64,000 bases of DNA from Hyalella azteca (Eukaryota; Arthropoda; Malacostraca; Amphipoda; Hyalellidae): contig NW_025930752.1 in assembly GCF_000764305.2 (NCBI RefSeq), positions 393,499 through 457,498 on the forward strand. The letters run 5' to 3'. The translations under genes were made by a program, and so were the position numbers. The notes under the pieces are model-generated. The model saw only the letters and a program-made list of their open reading frames with translations, was not told the DNA's origin and made no database searches. Within the stretch, counting starts at the first letter, position 1. The number at the start of each line of letters is the position of its first letter. Positions 22,834 through 34,860 of this stretch are shown here, piece by piece.

Positions 22834-24363
22834 AATGATGGTCTGGTTGTTGGTTCTTGAGGGAGTGCTATAAAGTTCCAGTGCTATACCTTCCTCATTA
22901 GAATAAAATTATAAAACTATTAAGGATTCATGCACGAGTACCTTTTTTTGTAAGCTTTATACTTCAAAATGTTTATTTCTCGTTTCTTTAGTGGGTCTTA
23001 AGTGGGATTTTGTCGTTTTCTGGAGTGCTTCTGATATTATTTTGCACGATTGGCAGCAGAACCCGTTCATCGGCCTTGTAACCGCTCGTAATCTGATTTT
23101 GGTTGTAGTTTGTTACTGATTCGTTCTTGATTCGTAATCTGATTTTGGTTGTAGTTTGTTACTGATTCGTTCTTTGTTACTGATTCGTTCTTGGCTCAGT
23201 TGTGTCCAATTGATTATTTTAAACTTCAACGTCGAGTGCTTTTCAGCATACCCGCTGTTTACAAGGATTTGTTTGCAGGTTCATTTTCCAGTTTTTAAAT
23301 CAGTGTCGTCTGTACGAATCTTGATCGCACGTTGTATGAGAGTGTGTACGGTGCTCGTTTTGTTGCACTGTGGACTCTCACTAACTTCGTTATAAGCACC
23401 TTTGCAACATCGGTAAATTTCCGGTAAAATATAAAGTGATACGCAAATTATTCTTAACTTGCGCCAGTATATCAAAGAACTGTAACACACGATTCGATCC
23501 GAATTCGTATGTGACCTTCATAAGAAAGTTCTGATGCTACCGCAGTTCTGTCAGAAATTAAATGCGAAATTTACGACATTTTTTATTATTTATAAATTTT
23601 ATTGAAAGGGCTGAATGTATGCAGGAAAAGGATGAAGGCTTTTCATTCACTTGTTTTCTTTAGTATAGAGTTTATACCCTGTACCTCAACATGTCTGTTA
23701 TGGTTATCAAAAAATAATTGTTAGAACACATTTAGCAATCACGCACTTTAAAACATTCTATAATGAGAGGTTCCGGTGTAATAAATTAAAAATTCTTAAA
23801 GTTTGCTAGCTATTGTTGTGTTCACATTAAACTTTTAGTTAGGGGCATTAATTTAATTTTATATTTAATTCTAATTTTAAGTATTTTGACGAAATTAATT
23901 TACACTAAACCTGATTTTTTTTAGGTTGATGAAGCCGGTCAGGCATCATGTGACATGACTTTTTTAGGTATAATTCCTAAAATTTGTGAAGAATGCCGTT
24001 GATAAACAGACTAGCGGCGTCCAGTGAAACACGTGGACCAGAAGGTCAATATTGGATACTCTAATATAACCATTTATTCCTAAAAAATTGTGTGCAACAT
24101 TTAGGAACGAATTTATTCCTGGACATCCTACAAGCTGCGCGACCTTCTGCTCAGGCAATCAATACAGACGCTACAGCGACGTACTTATTTTCTTCTTACT
24201 ACAAATAGTCATCTGCACCATACTGGCTTATGCTGCATGATACCCGAAGTCTTAAAAGCAATTAAAAAAAATATGCTCCATGACTATTCTCATTCATCAA
24301 CATCGGAGCTCCAAAGACCACATTGAAAGCTGCTCCTATGGTGTAATTACTCGTCCTGCTCGT
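22834..24363. other. Spacer containing one short tandem duplication
   Basis: A 46-bp unit starting CGTAATCTGATTTTGG is repeated at 23087 and 23133. A third partial copy of its TGTTACTGATTCGTTCTT end extends to 23195. Frames of 64-79 aa here are not recognisable as genes. Confidence 0.5.
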
Positions 24364-24635
24364 GATGACTTTCAGAGGGATTATGGATCCGACAAGAAAA
24401 CCAAACATTATACCGACAAAACAGGGACAATTGGCAGAATGCTGCGTGGGCGTACGTGCAGTTGTCCAGCATATATACGTGCTTTTGAAGCACGTATATG
24501 ATATGATGATATGATATGATATGATGACTTTCACATGAATCATGGATATCCAACAAGAAATTCAAACATTATACCGACAAAACAAGGACAGTTGGCTGAA
24601 TGCTGCGTGGGCGTACGTACAGTTGTCCAGCATAT
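24364..24635. repeat. About 112-bp direct repeat, two copies around a hairpin
   Basis: The block at 24364-24474 recurs at 24523-24635 with roughly ten percent substitutions. Both begin GATGACTTTCA and end with GTTGTCCAGCATAT. Between them lies a 12-bp perfect inverted repeat (24473-24484 with 24488-24499, ATATACGTGCTT) and a short run of ATGATATG repeats. The 72-93-aa frames here arise from this duplicated sequence. Confidence 0.9.
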
Positions 24636-24700
24636 CGTCGACGTATTTACAGTCAAGCTCAAGCTTGATCTGAGCCCCTAACAACATTCTAGTATTATTA

Positions 24701-24781
24701 CTAGTATTATTAAAACCTTTTTCACCAGAATATAGCGAACAGCATTAAATTGAGAACAATTGTTAGAGAATGTCGGGTTTG
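24701..24781. repeat. 81-bp dispersed direct repeat, copy 1
   Basis: This 81-bp block beginning CTAGTATTATTAAAACC and ending AGAATGTCGGGTTTG recurs at 25546-25626 with a handful of substitutions. The two copies lie 845 bp apart in the same orientation. Confidence 0.9.
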
Positions 24782-25420
24782 TACGTGCTTTTGAAGCGAC
24801 ATCATTGGAATCTCCGGAATTCTAAAGTAAGTGGAAGCCAGAAACAAGATAAGCCGCTCGATGCGGCCCGGGCTCATCGATCTGCCTGTCCAGTGTGCCG
24901 GAATTCGGGTCCTTCATTTCTCGACCTGGAGCTTGAAAAATAACTTAAACTGCGATTCATAAACGCTCATAAATGTAAATACATTCTAATCAACCATCGA
25001 TAAAAAATTTTTAAGTGTGACAGAGATTAGGAGTAACAATTAGCCAGAAAAGTTAAATTGAAGTTTAGTTAGTTTTTTGAAATTGTATTTCTTGTAATAT
25101 CAATGTATTCTATATTTTCAAATAAAAAAACAGTTATCGCCCTTATTTATTCAAATAATAACCGAAATAAAATTTTTACTTATTCAGGGCTTGTTTGTTT
25201 ATATTTTACTACTTGCCTATAAAGAACTTGCATGTTTTAATTAATAAGTATTAATACGCACCCATGAAATTTCTGTCTATTTATAACATTAGAGTATTTC
25301 ATTTGTAACATCTTCTCCGGCCATTGACATTTGAAGTCTTGTCACCAGTGCACGGACGTGAAATTCATCAATGAGTGACGAACAAACATAAAATCGTCTC
25401 TTGCCTCTCTTCAATATTAC

Positions 25421-25531
25421 CAGGTTACCTATCTTCCATCCATTAAATTTATTCATCAAATGAAATATAAAGATTAAATTAAACCGAATAATATTATATA
25501 ACTAAATGTATTCCTAATTTATTCCTAATAG
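25421..25531. repeat. About 100-bp dispersed direct repeat, copy 1
   Basis: The block starting CAGGTTACCTATCTTCCATCC recurs at 26317-26410 (CAGGCTGCC variant) with small deletions. Distance between copies is about 896 bp, same orientation. Confidence 0.85.
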
Positions 25532-25545
25532 CGTGAAAAAGCGCA

Positions 25546-25626
25546 CTAGTATTATTAAAACCTTTTCCGCCAGGATATAGCCAACAGCATTAAATCGGGA
25601 ACAATTGTTAGAGAATGTCGGGTTTG
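25546..25626. repeat. 81-bp dispersed direct repeat, copy 2
   Basis: Second copy of the block at 24701-24781, same orientation. It immediately precedes the 79-bp satellite region. Confidence 0.9.
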
Positions 25627-25723
25627 GAATGCATAGGTTTACCTGGCGATATAAATTCGATTATTATTCTGCCAATGATAATGTAAATTATTTTGGCTGG
25701 ATTGAGAATATATATGATATAAG

Positions 25724-26197
25724 TATTTGTCGTTCAGAAGAAGCAGAAATTTGGTCTAAGAACTTATTGAAGCTGCATGCATTCTGTAGCATTCTAGCGA
25801 AGTATTTGTCGTTCAGAAGGAGCAGAAATTTGGTCTAAGAACTTATTGAAGCTGCATGCATTCTGTAGCGCTCTAGCGAAGTATTTATTGTTGAGAAGGA
25901 GCAAAAATTTGGTCTAAGAACTTACTGAAGCTGCATGCATTCTGTAGCGTTATAGCGAAGTATTCATTGTTCAGAAGGAGCAGAAATTTGGTTTAAGAAT
26001 TTATTGAAGCTGCATGCATTCTGTAGCGCTCTAGCGAAGTATTTATTGTTGAGAAGGAGCAGAAATTTGGTCTAAGAACTTACTGAAGCTGCATGCGTTC
26101 TGTAGCGTTATAGCGAAGTATTCATTGTTCAGAAGGAGCAGAAATTTGGTTTAAGAATTTATTGAAGCTGCATGCATTCTGTAGCGTTCTAGGGAGC
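25724..26197. repeat. 79-bp satellite, six copies, dimeric higher-order structure
   Basis: Units start TATTTGTCGTTCAGAAG or variants at 25724, 25803, 25882, 25961, 26040 and 26119, always 79 bp apart. Each contains AGCAGAAATTTGGT and GAAGCTGCATGCATTCTG. Units 3 and 5 share TATTTATTGTTGAGAAG, ACTTACTG and GCGTTATAG. Units 4 and 6 share TATTCATTGTTCAGAAG and TTTAAGAATTTATTG. The array therefore amplified as a 158-bp dimer. The last unit is cut short by AGGGAGCC. Confidence 0.95.
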
Positions 26198-26316
26198 CTC
26201 CCGTACTTCAATTTACGGAAAATTGCAGATGCATGATTGATCTGAGTCCTGCTGTCCCGAGTGAGTCCTTCCAGCATAGAGCCAAGCCGGGTTCATAATT
26301 GAGCTATTCGCGAGGC

Positions 26317-26410
26317 CAGGCTGCCTATCTTCCATCCATTTAATTTATTCATCAAATGAAATATAATAAAATAAACAGAATAATAATATATAACTAAATT
26401 TATTACTAGT
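26317..26410. repeat. About 100-bp dispersed direct repeat, copy 2
   Basis: Second copy of the block at 25421-25531, in the same orientation on the far side of the 79-bp satellite. Confidence 0.85.
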
Positions 26411-26537
26411 TAAACGAGGTTCCCAAGAAACAAATTGTGACCTATATTTGTGTTAATTGTGGCCGAATTTGTGTTGATTTATTTGAACAAATTGAACAAT
26501 TTAATTTGAAGAATTTGTGGCCGAATTTGTGTTAATT

Positions 26538-26840
26538 TAATTTCGGTAATTTGAATACAGATTATACGCAGAAACTTTGCGCCTGCATTCATTAATTCAG
26601 TGTATTAACAATATCATTACCCGTCCATCTGAAGAAAGATCACAAAGCCTTCGATGCTGTTTCTTGCGGATCCTTACAATGTAAACTAATAAATAACAAT
26701 TAAATTTCGGTATTATGAAGGCAGTTTATTAGCAGAAACATTGCGCCTGCATTCATTAATTCAGATTGTTAACAATATCATTATTCGTCCATCTAAAGAA
26801 AAATCACAAAACCTTCGATGAGGTTTCTTGCGGGTCTTTC
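26538..26840. repeat. About 137-bp direct repeat, two copies
   Basis: The segment at 26538-26674 recurs at 26702-26840. Shared landmarks are AATTTCGGTA, GCGCCTGCATTCATTAATTC, AACAATATCATTA and TTTCTTGCGG. Period is 164 bp, with roughly fifteen percent divergence. Confidence 0.85.
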
Positions 26841-29768
26841 CAGATAACGTGAGGGAAGGAGGGAATGCAATTTAATACTCATGTTTACTAATGTCGTACG
26901 AGTACTGTTGGGGACTAGTCAATAAATAGGCTTTCTTTGACCCCAAACATTTGATTGGTAATCGAAAATAAAGGGTGAATTAAATTGATAAATAAAGAAC
27001 TGTAATAATAAAAAAACGATAAATACAGGAAAACAAATTATAAAACTATAAACCGTGTGTCTCACTAGCCTTTGCCTATTAATTCGTATTCATGTCCTAG
27101 GTTTGGAGCCTCGCTCTGTGGTGTATCACATGGCAATGACGAGGTACATGGCGGGTCTACACGAGGTGACGTAATAGTTCACTCAAAAACAAAAATGACA
27201 TTACATGTAACCTAACTATCGATGAAATTATTATTGAAAGTCGTTCCCTAACAGTACACTTATCATTAGTCATTTAGTGACCCCTGACGTGACCACGGTT
27301 AGGTATGCTCAGAAATTGCGTGATCCCTGATACCAAGACATAAAAAGGCTGCGATGAAACAATTCGGATCAATGAATCAGAAATGTAATTTGCGATGCCA
27401 CTCGTTATTAAATTTACGAGTGACAAGTTTCTGTGTGAAGAGACTGCACGGTGTATCTTTTAATTTGAGATTAATTTGCAAGCATCAAGTTTTATTCAGC
27501 CTTTCTTTTAAGAAGTAGTTAATTTGCTATAGATCGTCGGTCCAATGTCTATTAAAGGCTTCGTTTTATATTTATTCACTGAGTGGACCCCGACGATATG
27601 GTGAAATTATCCGTGTCATATTTCATAATCGACTATCTCACTAGGGAAAATTCCTCAAATCACAAAAATCCAATTCAAGAAATATTTCTTATAAATAAAA
27701 TATTAGCGCGAATAAAGGCAGATGTTATGAACCGATTTTCTAACTGAAATGAAATTAGAAGCCTCAACATGGTTAATATGTTTGGTTTCGTGACCTGTCT
27801 CTCGCCACCTGTGGTTTCAGACCATAGCTCATAGGAATTACCTGACAGTGATAGTTTTTATTCATTTGAACTATTAATTGACATGAATCTTGTTCATTAG
27901 ACACATTCAAACTCAGTAATTGTAACATGAATTATCACTGGATTACCGTGTTTGTTGAAAATCTGCTTTCATTGTAAATTCATTAGTACAGAGGATCGTT
28001 CTATTATTTATTTCTTCAGATCAAGTAGAGAGGTCAGTTTGCTGGACATCATCATCTGTTGTGATGCCATGTGGTGCGCTGATCAGGTGGTAGTGTCTGC
28101 CGGGCACCATTTTCTGTGGTGCCGTGTGATCCTCTCAATAGGGGCGCAATAATCCAAATTATGTTACCGGAAGCAAGAAATCACGACTGATTGTCGCAAT
28201 TTCGATCTGTTTGCTAAAATTTTATTTGTTGGTTGAACTTTCTGAAATAGAATGCGAAGTTACTTGCGACAGAAAACTATAATTGAAAAGTTTGAAATAA
28301 ATAGTTTAATGAGTATTAAATGAATACTCCGAATTATTAATAAAATCATAATCGTGTAGAAACCTATCTACGTGAAAGAGATTTTTTGTGTAAGATTTTA
28401 ATTTAAGAATAATTGTGTACTTGTGTAAGTACCCAGTTTCAAACGGAGAGTTGTAATTCTACTTTGTGATGACTTATTCAGGTCAACAAAGAGTTAGCTA
28501 CGTATATTAGAAATGCAATTACTTCATACAATTGTTCTAAAAATCAAACAAATTCATGAAAGTAACTGTGAATTTTTATTGGAAAAAGTTCTTGATTAAT
28601 AAACCGCCAACGTTGTTTATATATGATCAGATGCAAAAATATATAATTTCATTTTAATTCCTGACAAAGAATTTCCAATCATATTTTCGAGACTGCCTGT
28701 AGCAGTAGATATTGTTAATAATTATACATAAACAACCAACATTTACAGAACAAACAGTTGAAGCTTATTGCAAGTAAAGGTTAAATTGGTGCCACAAATA
28801 GTTTGTTGGTCTGTTATTTTCAGATATTTTTTTATATATGTTATTCATAACATAATCAAAATATCATCCACAAATCGCTACATGAATATTCTGTAAAGCC
28901 AACAAAATAACCTCATTCTTTAATTTTATTATTTTTCAGCTTTCATGTTAAGTTCAATGTTCTTACATATGGAATTACTGATAATTCAAAATTGTAACTT
29001 GTACATACTGTTCGTGGAAGTTTGGGTGATTACAAAATCAATGCAGAGGAAATTCCCCACATCGTCTCCGAACTTTCGACGAAAAGAAAATTTGTTCGAA
29101 TTCTAGGCCAAGTTTCATTTAAAATTCTTTGACATCGACGGGCGCAGTCGGAAGAGCTATTCTATTTAAGAGCCAGTAGCCAATGACGTGCGTTAAATTG
29201 ATTCAAGATTCACATGAATATTCTAAAGCTTGACTAATACGTTAACTTCACACACTATTCCGTGCAGCATAAAAAATGGCTATGAGCAATGCTTGCTGTC
29301 TGATTCTGAGCCAGGTATAACCGATTGATCTATAGTTCTCACATTTTCTAGCATCAGTCGTCCATTTGAAACTGTTTCGGGACACGAAATATTTATTAAA
29401 TGCTTCTTTTATAAATTGTTTGATATAAAACAAGAGCTGTGATGAGGGAAGGGGTGAAAAAAACTTGAAATATGGATCAAAGTAAAAGATAATAGAGCCT
29501 GGGACAAACTTTGACGAGGACTGGAATCCCTGTGTACCTTAATGAATGAAATTTTTCAATTATTCATAAAAATAATTTTCCTCAGACCGGGCCGGTTGAA
29601 CTTAACCCTCGAGAAACTTAGCAAAGCCTAAGGAGAATTACACTTCTCCCAACGATTAATTATTTTTAAAAATATATACTGTTTTTAGCTATACCTAAAA
29701 TTTTTTAATTACTTAATAAAACTATTCCCATGAATTATTTTCATCCTAGAAATATCAGCCGAAGGCAG
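26841..29768. other. AT-rich spacer
   Basis: No gene, array or inverted repeat recognised. The 66-aa plus frame at 27952-28152 and the 61-aa minus frame at 29248-29433 lack any identifiable feature. Confidence 0.45.
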
Positions 29769-29880
29769 CACTAGAAGAATATTAGCGAGCCCTGAGACAG
29801 CACTCAAATAGCATCAGTGAGCACTGATCCAGCACTCTAAGAACACCGGTGATTACTGAGCCAGCACTCTTAGAAGACCA
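29769..29880. repeat. Degenerate repeat with an AGCACTC core
   Basis: Variants of CTGAGCCAGCACTCTTAGAA appear about four times with irregular spacing of some 30-50 bp. Similarity is visible but low. Confidence 0.5.
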
Positions 29881-31537
29881 AATAGCTATGAAGCTAGCAA
29901 CATTATATACCATCATCAATCTCAGCTAACAAAACAACATTAAATAATAAGGTACCTGGCTATCTAAGCTAATTAAGCCATAATTCGTTTGACGGTGGAA
30001 AGTAATGATCAACCTATGATGTGTGCTACGCTATTAAAAGTTCCATCAACTATGTCGATGGGTCATGAGTAAGTATATATGTAAAGAAACTACAAGCAGG
30101 ACGCAATGTAGACTGTAGCTTAAATACTTTAAAAATGTATCAATTGTTGGATGCTTCATCTCAAATGTCCCTAAATTAACGCATAAATGTGTCCTTAAAA
30201 TGCATTAAAATGCATTTGGCAGTTCAATTATTAGTCTGGAAAACTTTCAATCCACAGAGAAACAAGAAAAATTCGACTTTTTATATTATTTTGATCATTC
30301 TATTGGACCCTGCAATCGAGAGGAATGCAACTCAATAAACGTAAGTTCATTTAAAAACCTTGGCGATTGTAATTCTGGATTTAAAAGTTTTTGTAAATGA
30401 AATTACTGCCAAGCTATTGCCCGGCATTCTACCAAATTCACGTAAACTCTACCACAAATGTGTCAGGCTCATTACCTTATGATATCATTACCATTTTGCG
30501 TTCTTTATCAAACTGAACTGTAAATAAACTGATTATTAAAGTGTTCTATAGTACGTGACTCTAGCCTCATTTTCGCAGTCCGATGATATCGAAGAAGCAA
30601 ATTGAAATTACTTCCCCGCCCCTCGCACCTGGTAAGTACCGGAAAGTTGGTCGCAAGCATCGAGCGCAGCGTCGTAAAGGCGAAACGACCAAACAGCCGC
30701 TGGCTTAGTGCCCTCATGCCAGCCTGAGGTTTGCAGCCAGCAACGTTACAAACATTATTTTCTTCCTAACATTATTATTATTTTATTCTTATCATTATCA
30801 TTATTTTCTTCCAAACTTTATTATTATTTTATTCTTAACATTATCATTATTTTTTTCCTTTTTTTCCAAACATGTTCGTTGTCGGCTCAATTCAAATTCG
30901 AAACTGAATAGTTTTTTCCGTAATAATATTTAATTGATTAGTCTTCATTTCCATGCAAAGGCAGATTACTAACTTGGGATTGTCAGACAATTTTATTAAA
31001 GCTTTGAAAAACAAGCTGAAACTTTTATTTGGAGCTATGAGGCAAAAGTTTGTTAGGAGCACTCATTAGAACGCCTCATTAATGTGCATGAAACTCTGTT
31101 TAATTCTGTTTACTGGTGCTTATTGCTGAAACTCATTAACTGAAATTAATCTAAGCAATTATGACGTGAAACAATCTTCCGGGACCTTTATAACATTGTC
31201 GAACTTGTCCGAATTTTTCAACCGTTTATGCGCAACTACTATAAATTATTGCAGTGATTTCTGCCGATGAATGAGTATCAAAATATTAGTGTATTTAGAT
31301 ATACATTGTAACTGTACCTCAAAAAAAATCTACCTGTTCAGGTGCAGCATCAAAGTTAATTCTAACTCGTGTCATGGATCCTACTGATCATACTTCTTTT
31401 TAATAATGCAATGATGTAGATAACAATAATAATAATTATGATGAGAACAATAAAGTTGTTTAACTGTATAATAATAAACAAGCTGGACAGTATTATTATT
31501 ATTTTCAACAAGAGAAACCAAGACGTCACTGACAATG
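29881..31537. other. AT-rich spacer with one weak exon candidate
   Basis: At 30579-30631 a 53-bp segment is flanked by TTTTCGCAG and GTAAGTACC and has one open frame. It is only a weak candidate for an exon. ATTATTATTTT-rich degenerate repeats occupy about 30765-30860. No other feature. Confidence 0.4.
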
Positions 31538-31725
31538 TCCGTAAGATTATCTCGCTATAGTCTTAATGAAGTCAAACAAAGTTACCTCGCTAAGTGTTGC
31601 TGTAGTATACATAATAAGGTTACATCGCTTTTGTGCTAATCTAGTACAATAAGGTTAAGTCGCTCAAATGTTACTCTAGTACAATGAGGTTACCTAGCTT
31701 AAGTCCTACCGTAATAGACTTATAC
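31538..31725. repeat. Degenerate tandem repeat, AAGGTTACxTCGCT core
   Basis: About four or five units of roughly 40-50 bp share AAGGTTAC or AAGTTACC, TCGCT and CTAGTACAAT. Divergence is high. Confidence 0.65.
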
Positions 31726-31822
31726 TAGCCATCCCTGTGAAATTTCAACGGATACTACTGAATTGAGATGGTCTTTGTTTTCGACAGATTCATCGGCAAG
31801 TTACAGATAATCCTAGATAAGT

Positions 31823-32000
31823 TGTAGCACTCGTAACTGCTAGTTCAATGTGTGTTCAGCTGTAACACTCGTAACTGCTAGTTCAATGAGTGTTCAGTTG
31901 TAACACTTGGAACAGCTAATTCTATGTGTGTTCAATTGCCGCACACATAGGCTAATCTCGTGTGTATTTAGAAATAGCACTTGTAACGGCTGGTACCACA
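31823..32000. repeat. 38-bp tandem repeat, four to five diverging copies
   Basis: Units share TGTAACACTCGTAACTGCTA and TTCAATGTGTGTTCA at a 38-bp period. The first two are nearly identical and later units decay. Confidence 0.85.
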
Positions 32001-33179
32001 AGCGACACCCATTAATCACATTTACCCTAGCTTGTTACCACATTTACCCCAACGATCAACGCGATGTTCACGTTCACTGATAATGCACGCATAGTTTTTT
32101 GTAAATTAGGATACAATAGAAGCTAAGACGGAACTTTAGCTTTGTAACGCGGCAGAAATTTTCGATGTTTTCTTTCAAAAGCTGATGCAATAAGACCACG
32201 ATTCCTTCTAAAAACGAATAGAATTTAACGACTAAGTATGCAGCGATATAGTAATAGCTGTCAATTCCAAGCTGATTTACGATGATCGGTCATCGGATAA
32301 AACTCAGCCATCTTTGATCTGGCCAAGATTTCCTACTATATGAATTGTACGGCGCTTTGCCAATGCACCAAGAAGGTTGTCTCTGGAGAGAAATTTTCAG
32401 ACCTACGCGACCGACTAACTTTTCAGTCTGCTTCTGAAGTAGATTTTCTAGCAGGAGCGCTCTGCGCGTTCTATGGCTGGAACTTTTGCAGCGTTACTTA
32501 TGCCATGACATTTCTGGCATAACTTTGAGAGTCGAAATCTTAAACTTAGTTACCGATATTCCTTGTGATGCCGATATGGCTTCGTCATATGAGAATTAAC
32601 GTTTAGAAAGTTAGGAATTGAATTACGACTTCGATGAGGCAAGTCGCCTCATAGGCCTCCTCTATTCCACGACAAGGATCTCAGTCGGCAAGTACAGATA
32701 AGTTATCGGTGGACTAACGGTGGCCAACGGTGGCCATGCATCAACCGTCGATATTCTATCTTTTTTCACACGGGTTGTGGAAGAGCCCTCGAGTGATGTC
32801 TCCTCTGACTGCTTCGAGTTCTGTTTTTTTTTCTTCACCAAGAACTTGACTCCAATTTCAAAGGACTCTTTGAACTGCTGCTCGCGATGATTTAGTTGTG
32901 AAGTAAGAGGATTGTTTTCTCCCTTATTGCAACGCGAGGTTATCTTGCGGTGTACATGTCTCCTCATTCTACTAGAATTGTTTTAATACGACATTCATGT
33001 GTTCTTTTTTAGTCAAATATTTCCAATCCAAACCTGTTGAAATCTGATTTATTTGCAAGTATAATTTGATATCTTTACCTTAATTAAATGATTTAGTTAT
33101 TATTTCCAGAAAATATAGAGTCGAAAGGAGAGAGGTGCTGGAAAAGAGGTGCTGGCATTTCCTGTTTGAAGCTGTTAGT
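32001..33179. other. Spacer with two unrecognised open frames
   Basis: A 101-aa minus frame at 32662-32967 is basic and charged (runs such as VKKKKQNSKQ and TTRVKKDR). It lies in a GC-richer patch, so it is somewhat less noise-like than most, but it matches no family I know. A 60-aa plus frame at 32340-32522 is also unrecognised. Neither is called as a gene. Confidence 0.3.
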
Positions 33180-33360
33180 GACTGCTCAGTCACTCCATCA
33201 CATCACATCACCTTATCGTATCACTTCATTGAGGCACTTCATCATACCACTTCATTGTGGCATTTCAACGCGTCACTATATCGGGTCATTTCATCTCATA
33301 TTCACATCATCTTCTCACTCCATCTCTGGTTCACTTCATCAATTCACTTGATCGCTGATT
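33180..33360. repeat. Degenerate CATCA/CACTTCAT-rich repeat
   Basis: TCACATCA, CACTTCAT, CATTTCA and similar motifs recur at 5-20-bp spacing, giving Ser/His/Ile-rich frames in two plus phases. Treated as a decayed short-unit satellite. Confidence 0.6.
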
Positions 33361-33496
33361 ATTTTCGCTGTGTTTCTTTGTTGTAGTTTCACTTTGATCC
33401 TTCTCTTCTCTTCGTAGCAGATTCTCTCCAGTTTCACAACATCACAGGTCCACATCATCTCTTCGCTCAACTCACAACCTCGACGGTGTTTCGACC

Positions 33497-33756
33497 AATG
33501 CTGCCTCGAACGACGCAGTCTCGACGGGAGCAATGTCGAGACCAGCGCAGTCTCGACATTGCAGTCTCGACCAGCTATAGCGCAGTCTCGACCAGCGGAG
33601 TCTCGACCAGCGCAGTCTCGACCAGCGCAGTCTCGACCAGCGCAGTCTCGACCAGCGCAGTCTCGACCAGTGCAGCCTCGACCAGTGCAATGTCGACCAG
33701 AGTTGTCTCGACCAGTGGAGTTTCAAGTCCACCGCAGTCTCGACCAGTGCAGTCTC
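33497..33756. repeat. 15-bp tandem array, GCAGTCTCGACCAGC
   Basis: The 15-bp unit repeats about 15 times, purest between about 33590 and 33670 and degenerate outside. Because 15 is a multiple of three, frames are open on both strands for 60-150 codons: plus STSAV repeats and minus VETAL or RLRWS repeats. These are artefacts of the array. Confidence 0.92.
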
Positions 33757-33895
33757 GTGGTTTATTGACAAAAACTGAGGGCGATTGGCAACGAGATAGC
33801 AGGGAAGAGGGAAAGGGAAGGGGTCGATATCTCGTGACGCGCTGAATTGATTGCAGGTCTCGTATGTACGGCCGTCGATACGGTACGTCAAGTCC

Positions 33896-34160
33896 ATAGC
33901 ATAGCACTCCACACTCTGACTGCATAGCACTCCTCACTCTGACTGCATAGCACTCCACACTCTGATGTACAGCACTTCACACTCTGACTGTATAGCACTC
34001 CAAACTCTGACTGTATAGCACTCAAAACTCTGACTGTATGGTTCTCCACACCCTGACTGTATAGCACTCTACACTTTGACAGTGTAGCACTCCTCACTCC
34101 GACTGTATAGCACTCCACACTTTGTATAGCCCCCCACACTCTGGCTGTATAGCATTCTAT
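33896..34160. repeat. 23-bp tandem array, ATAGCACTCCACACTCTGACT
   Basis: The ATAGCACTCC core recurs at 33901, 33924, 33947, about 33969, 33992, 34015 and on to about 34150 with a 23-bp (sometimes 22) period, about 11 copies. The 94-aa minus frame with repeated SAIQSEFGVLYS-like residues is the repeat read as protein. Confidence 0.9.
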
Positions 34161-34429
34161 TGTCATGACCACACATTATAACGGCGCCACTACGGCGCTA
34201 TAACACTACTTTAATGTGTCGGAATAGCATTTCACGGTTATGGCTACATAACACTGTATTATTTAGACTGAATATCAATAGATTTGCCGTATTGCAGAGC
34301 AAAGCAATGCAACCTTTAGCGTTGCATAGCACCGGCTATGTCTCACTGAATTACTTCGACTGAATATCCCAGCATCATAAAAATATCATCCTACTAAACT
34401 CTGCCGTATCCTGCCCCATCCTACTCTAT

Positions 34430-34860
34430 TATTCTACATCTTGATGCATCTTCTTGAATTAGGCCTCTCTTGATGCATCTTGCTGCCTCCAATCGCATAC
34501 TGTTTCCTCCTATAGCATACTGCTCCATCCTGCTACATCCTACAGCATTCTACTGCTTCCTTCCGCATATACGGCTACGCCTTGCTGTTTTCTAGCACAT
34601 GCTGCTACATCTGCAGGAACGCATACTGTTTCATCCCGCAGCATCCTGCTACAACCTTTTGCATCCCCTTGCACCCTTCTTCATTCTGCTTCATCCTGCT
34701 GCACCCTGCTACAATCTATTGCATCCCGCTGCATCCTACTGCATCCCGCGGCATCCCGCTACATCCCGCTACATCTCGCTACATCCTACTGCATTCCGCT
34801 GCATCCCGCTACATCCCGCTGCATCCTACTCCATCCCGTTACATAATACAGTATCCTGAT
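34430..34860. repeat. 10-bp tandem array, GCATCCCGCT
   Basis: CATCCTGCT, CATCCCGCTA and variants repeat every 10-11 bp for some 40 units, most regular from about 34620 to 34850. The 101-aa and 86-aa plus frames, rich in HPAASRYIPL, are repeat artefacts. Confidence 0.9.

Noticed and set aside
33472..34172. Frames of 69-152 aa with STSAV, VETAL or SAIQSE repeats
   Set aside because: Open on both strands only because the repeat units lack stop codons; no splice or start context.
33180..34860. CRISPR-like array
   Set aside because: Repeats are contiguous tandem units without unique spacers, and the DNA is eukaryotic in character.
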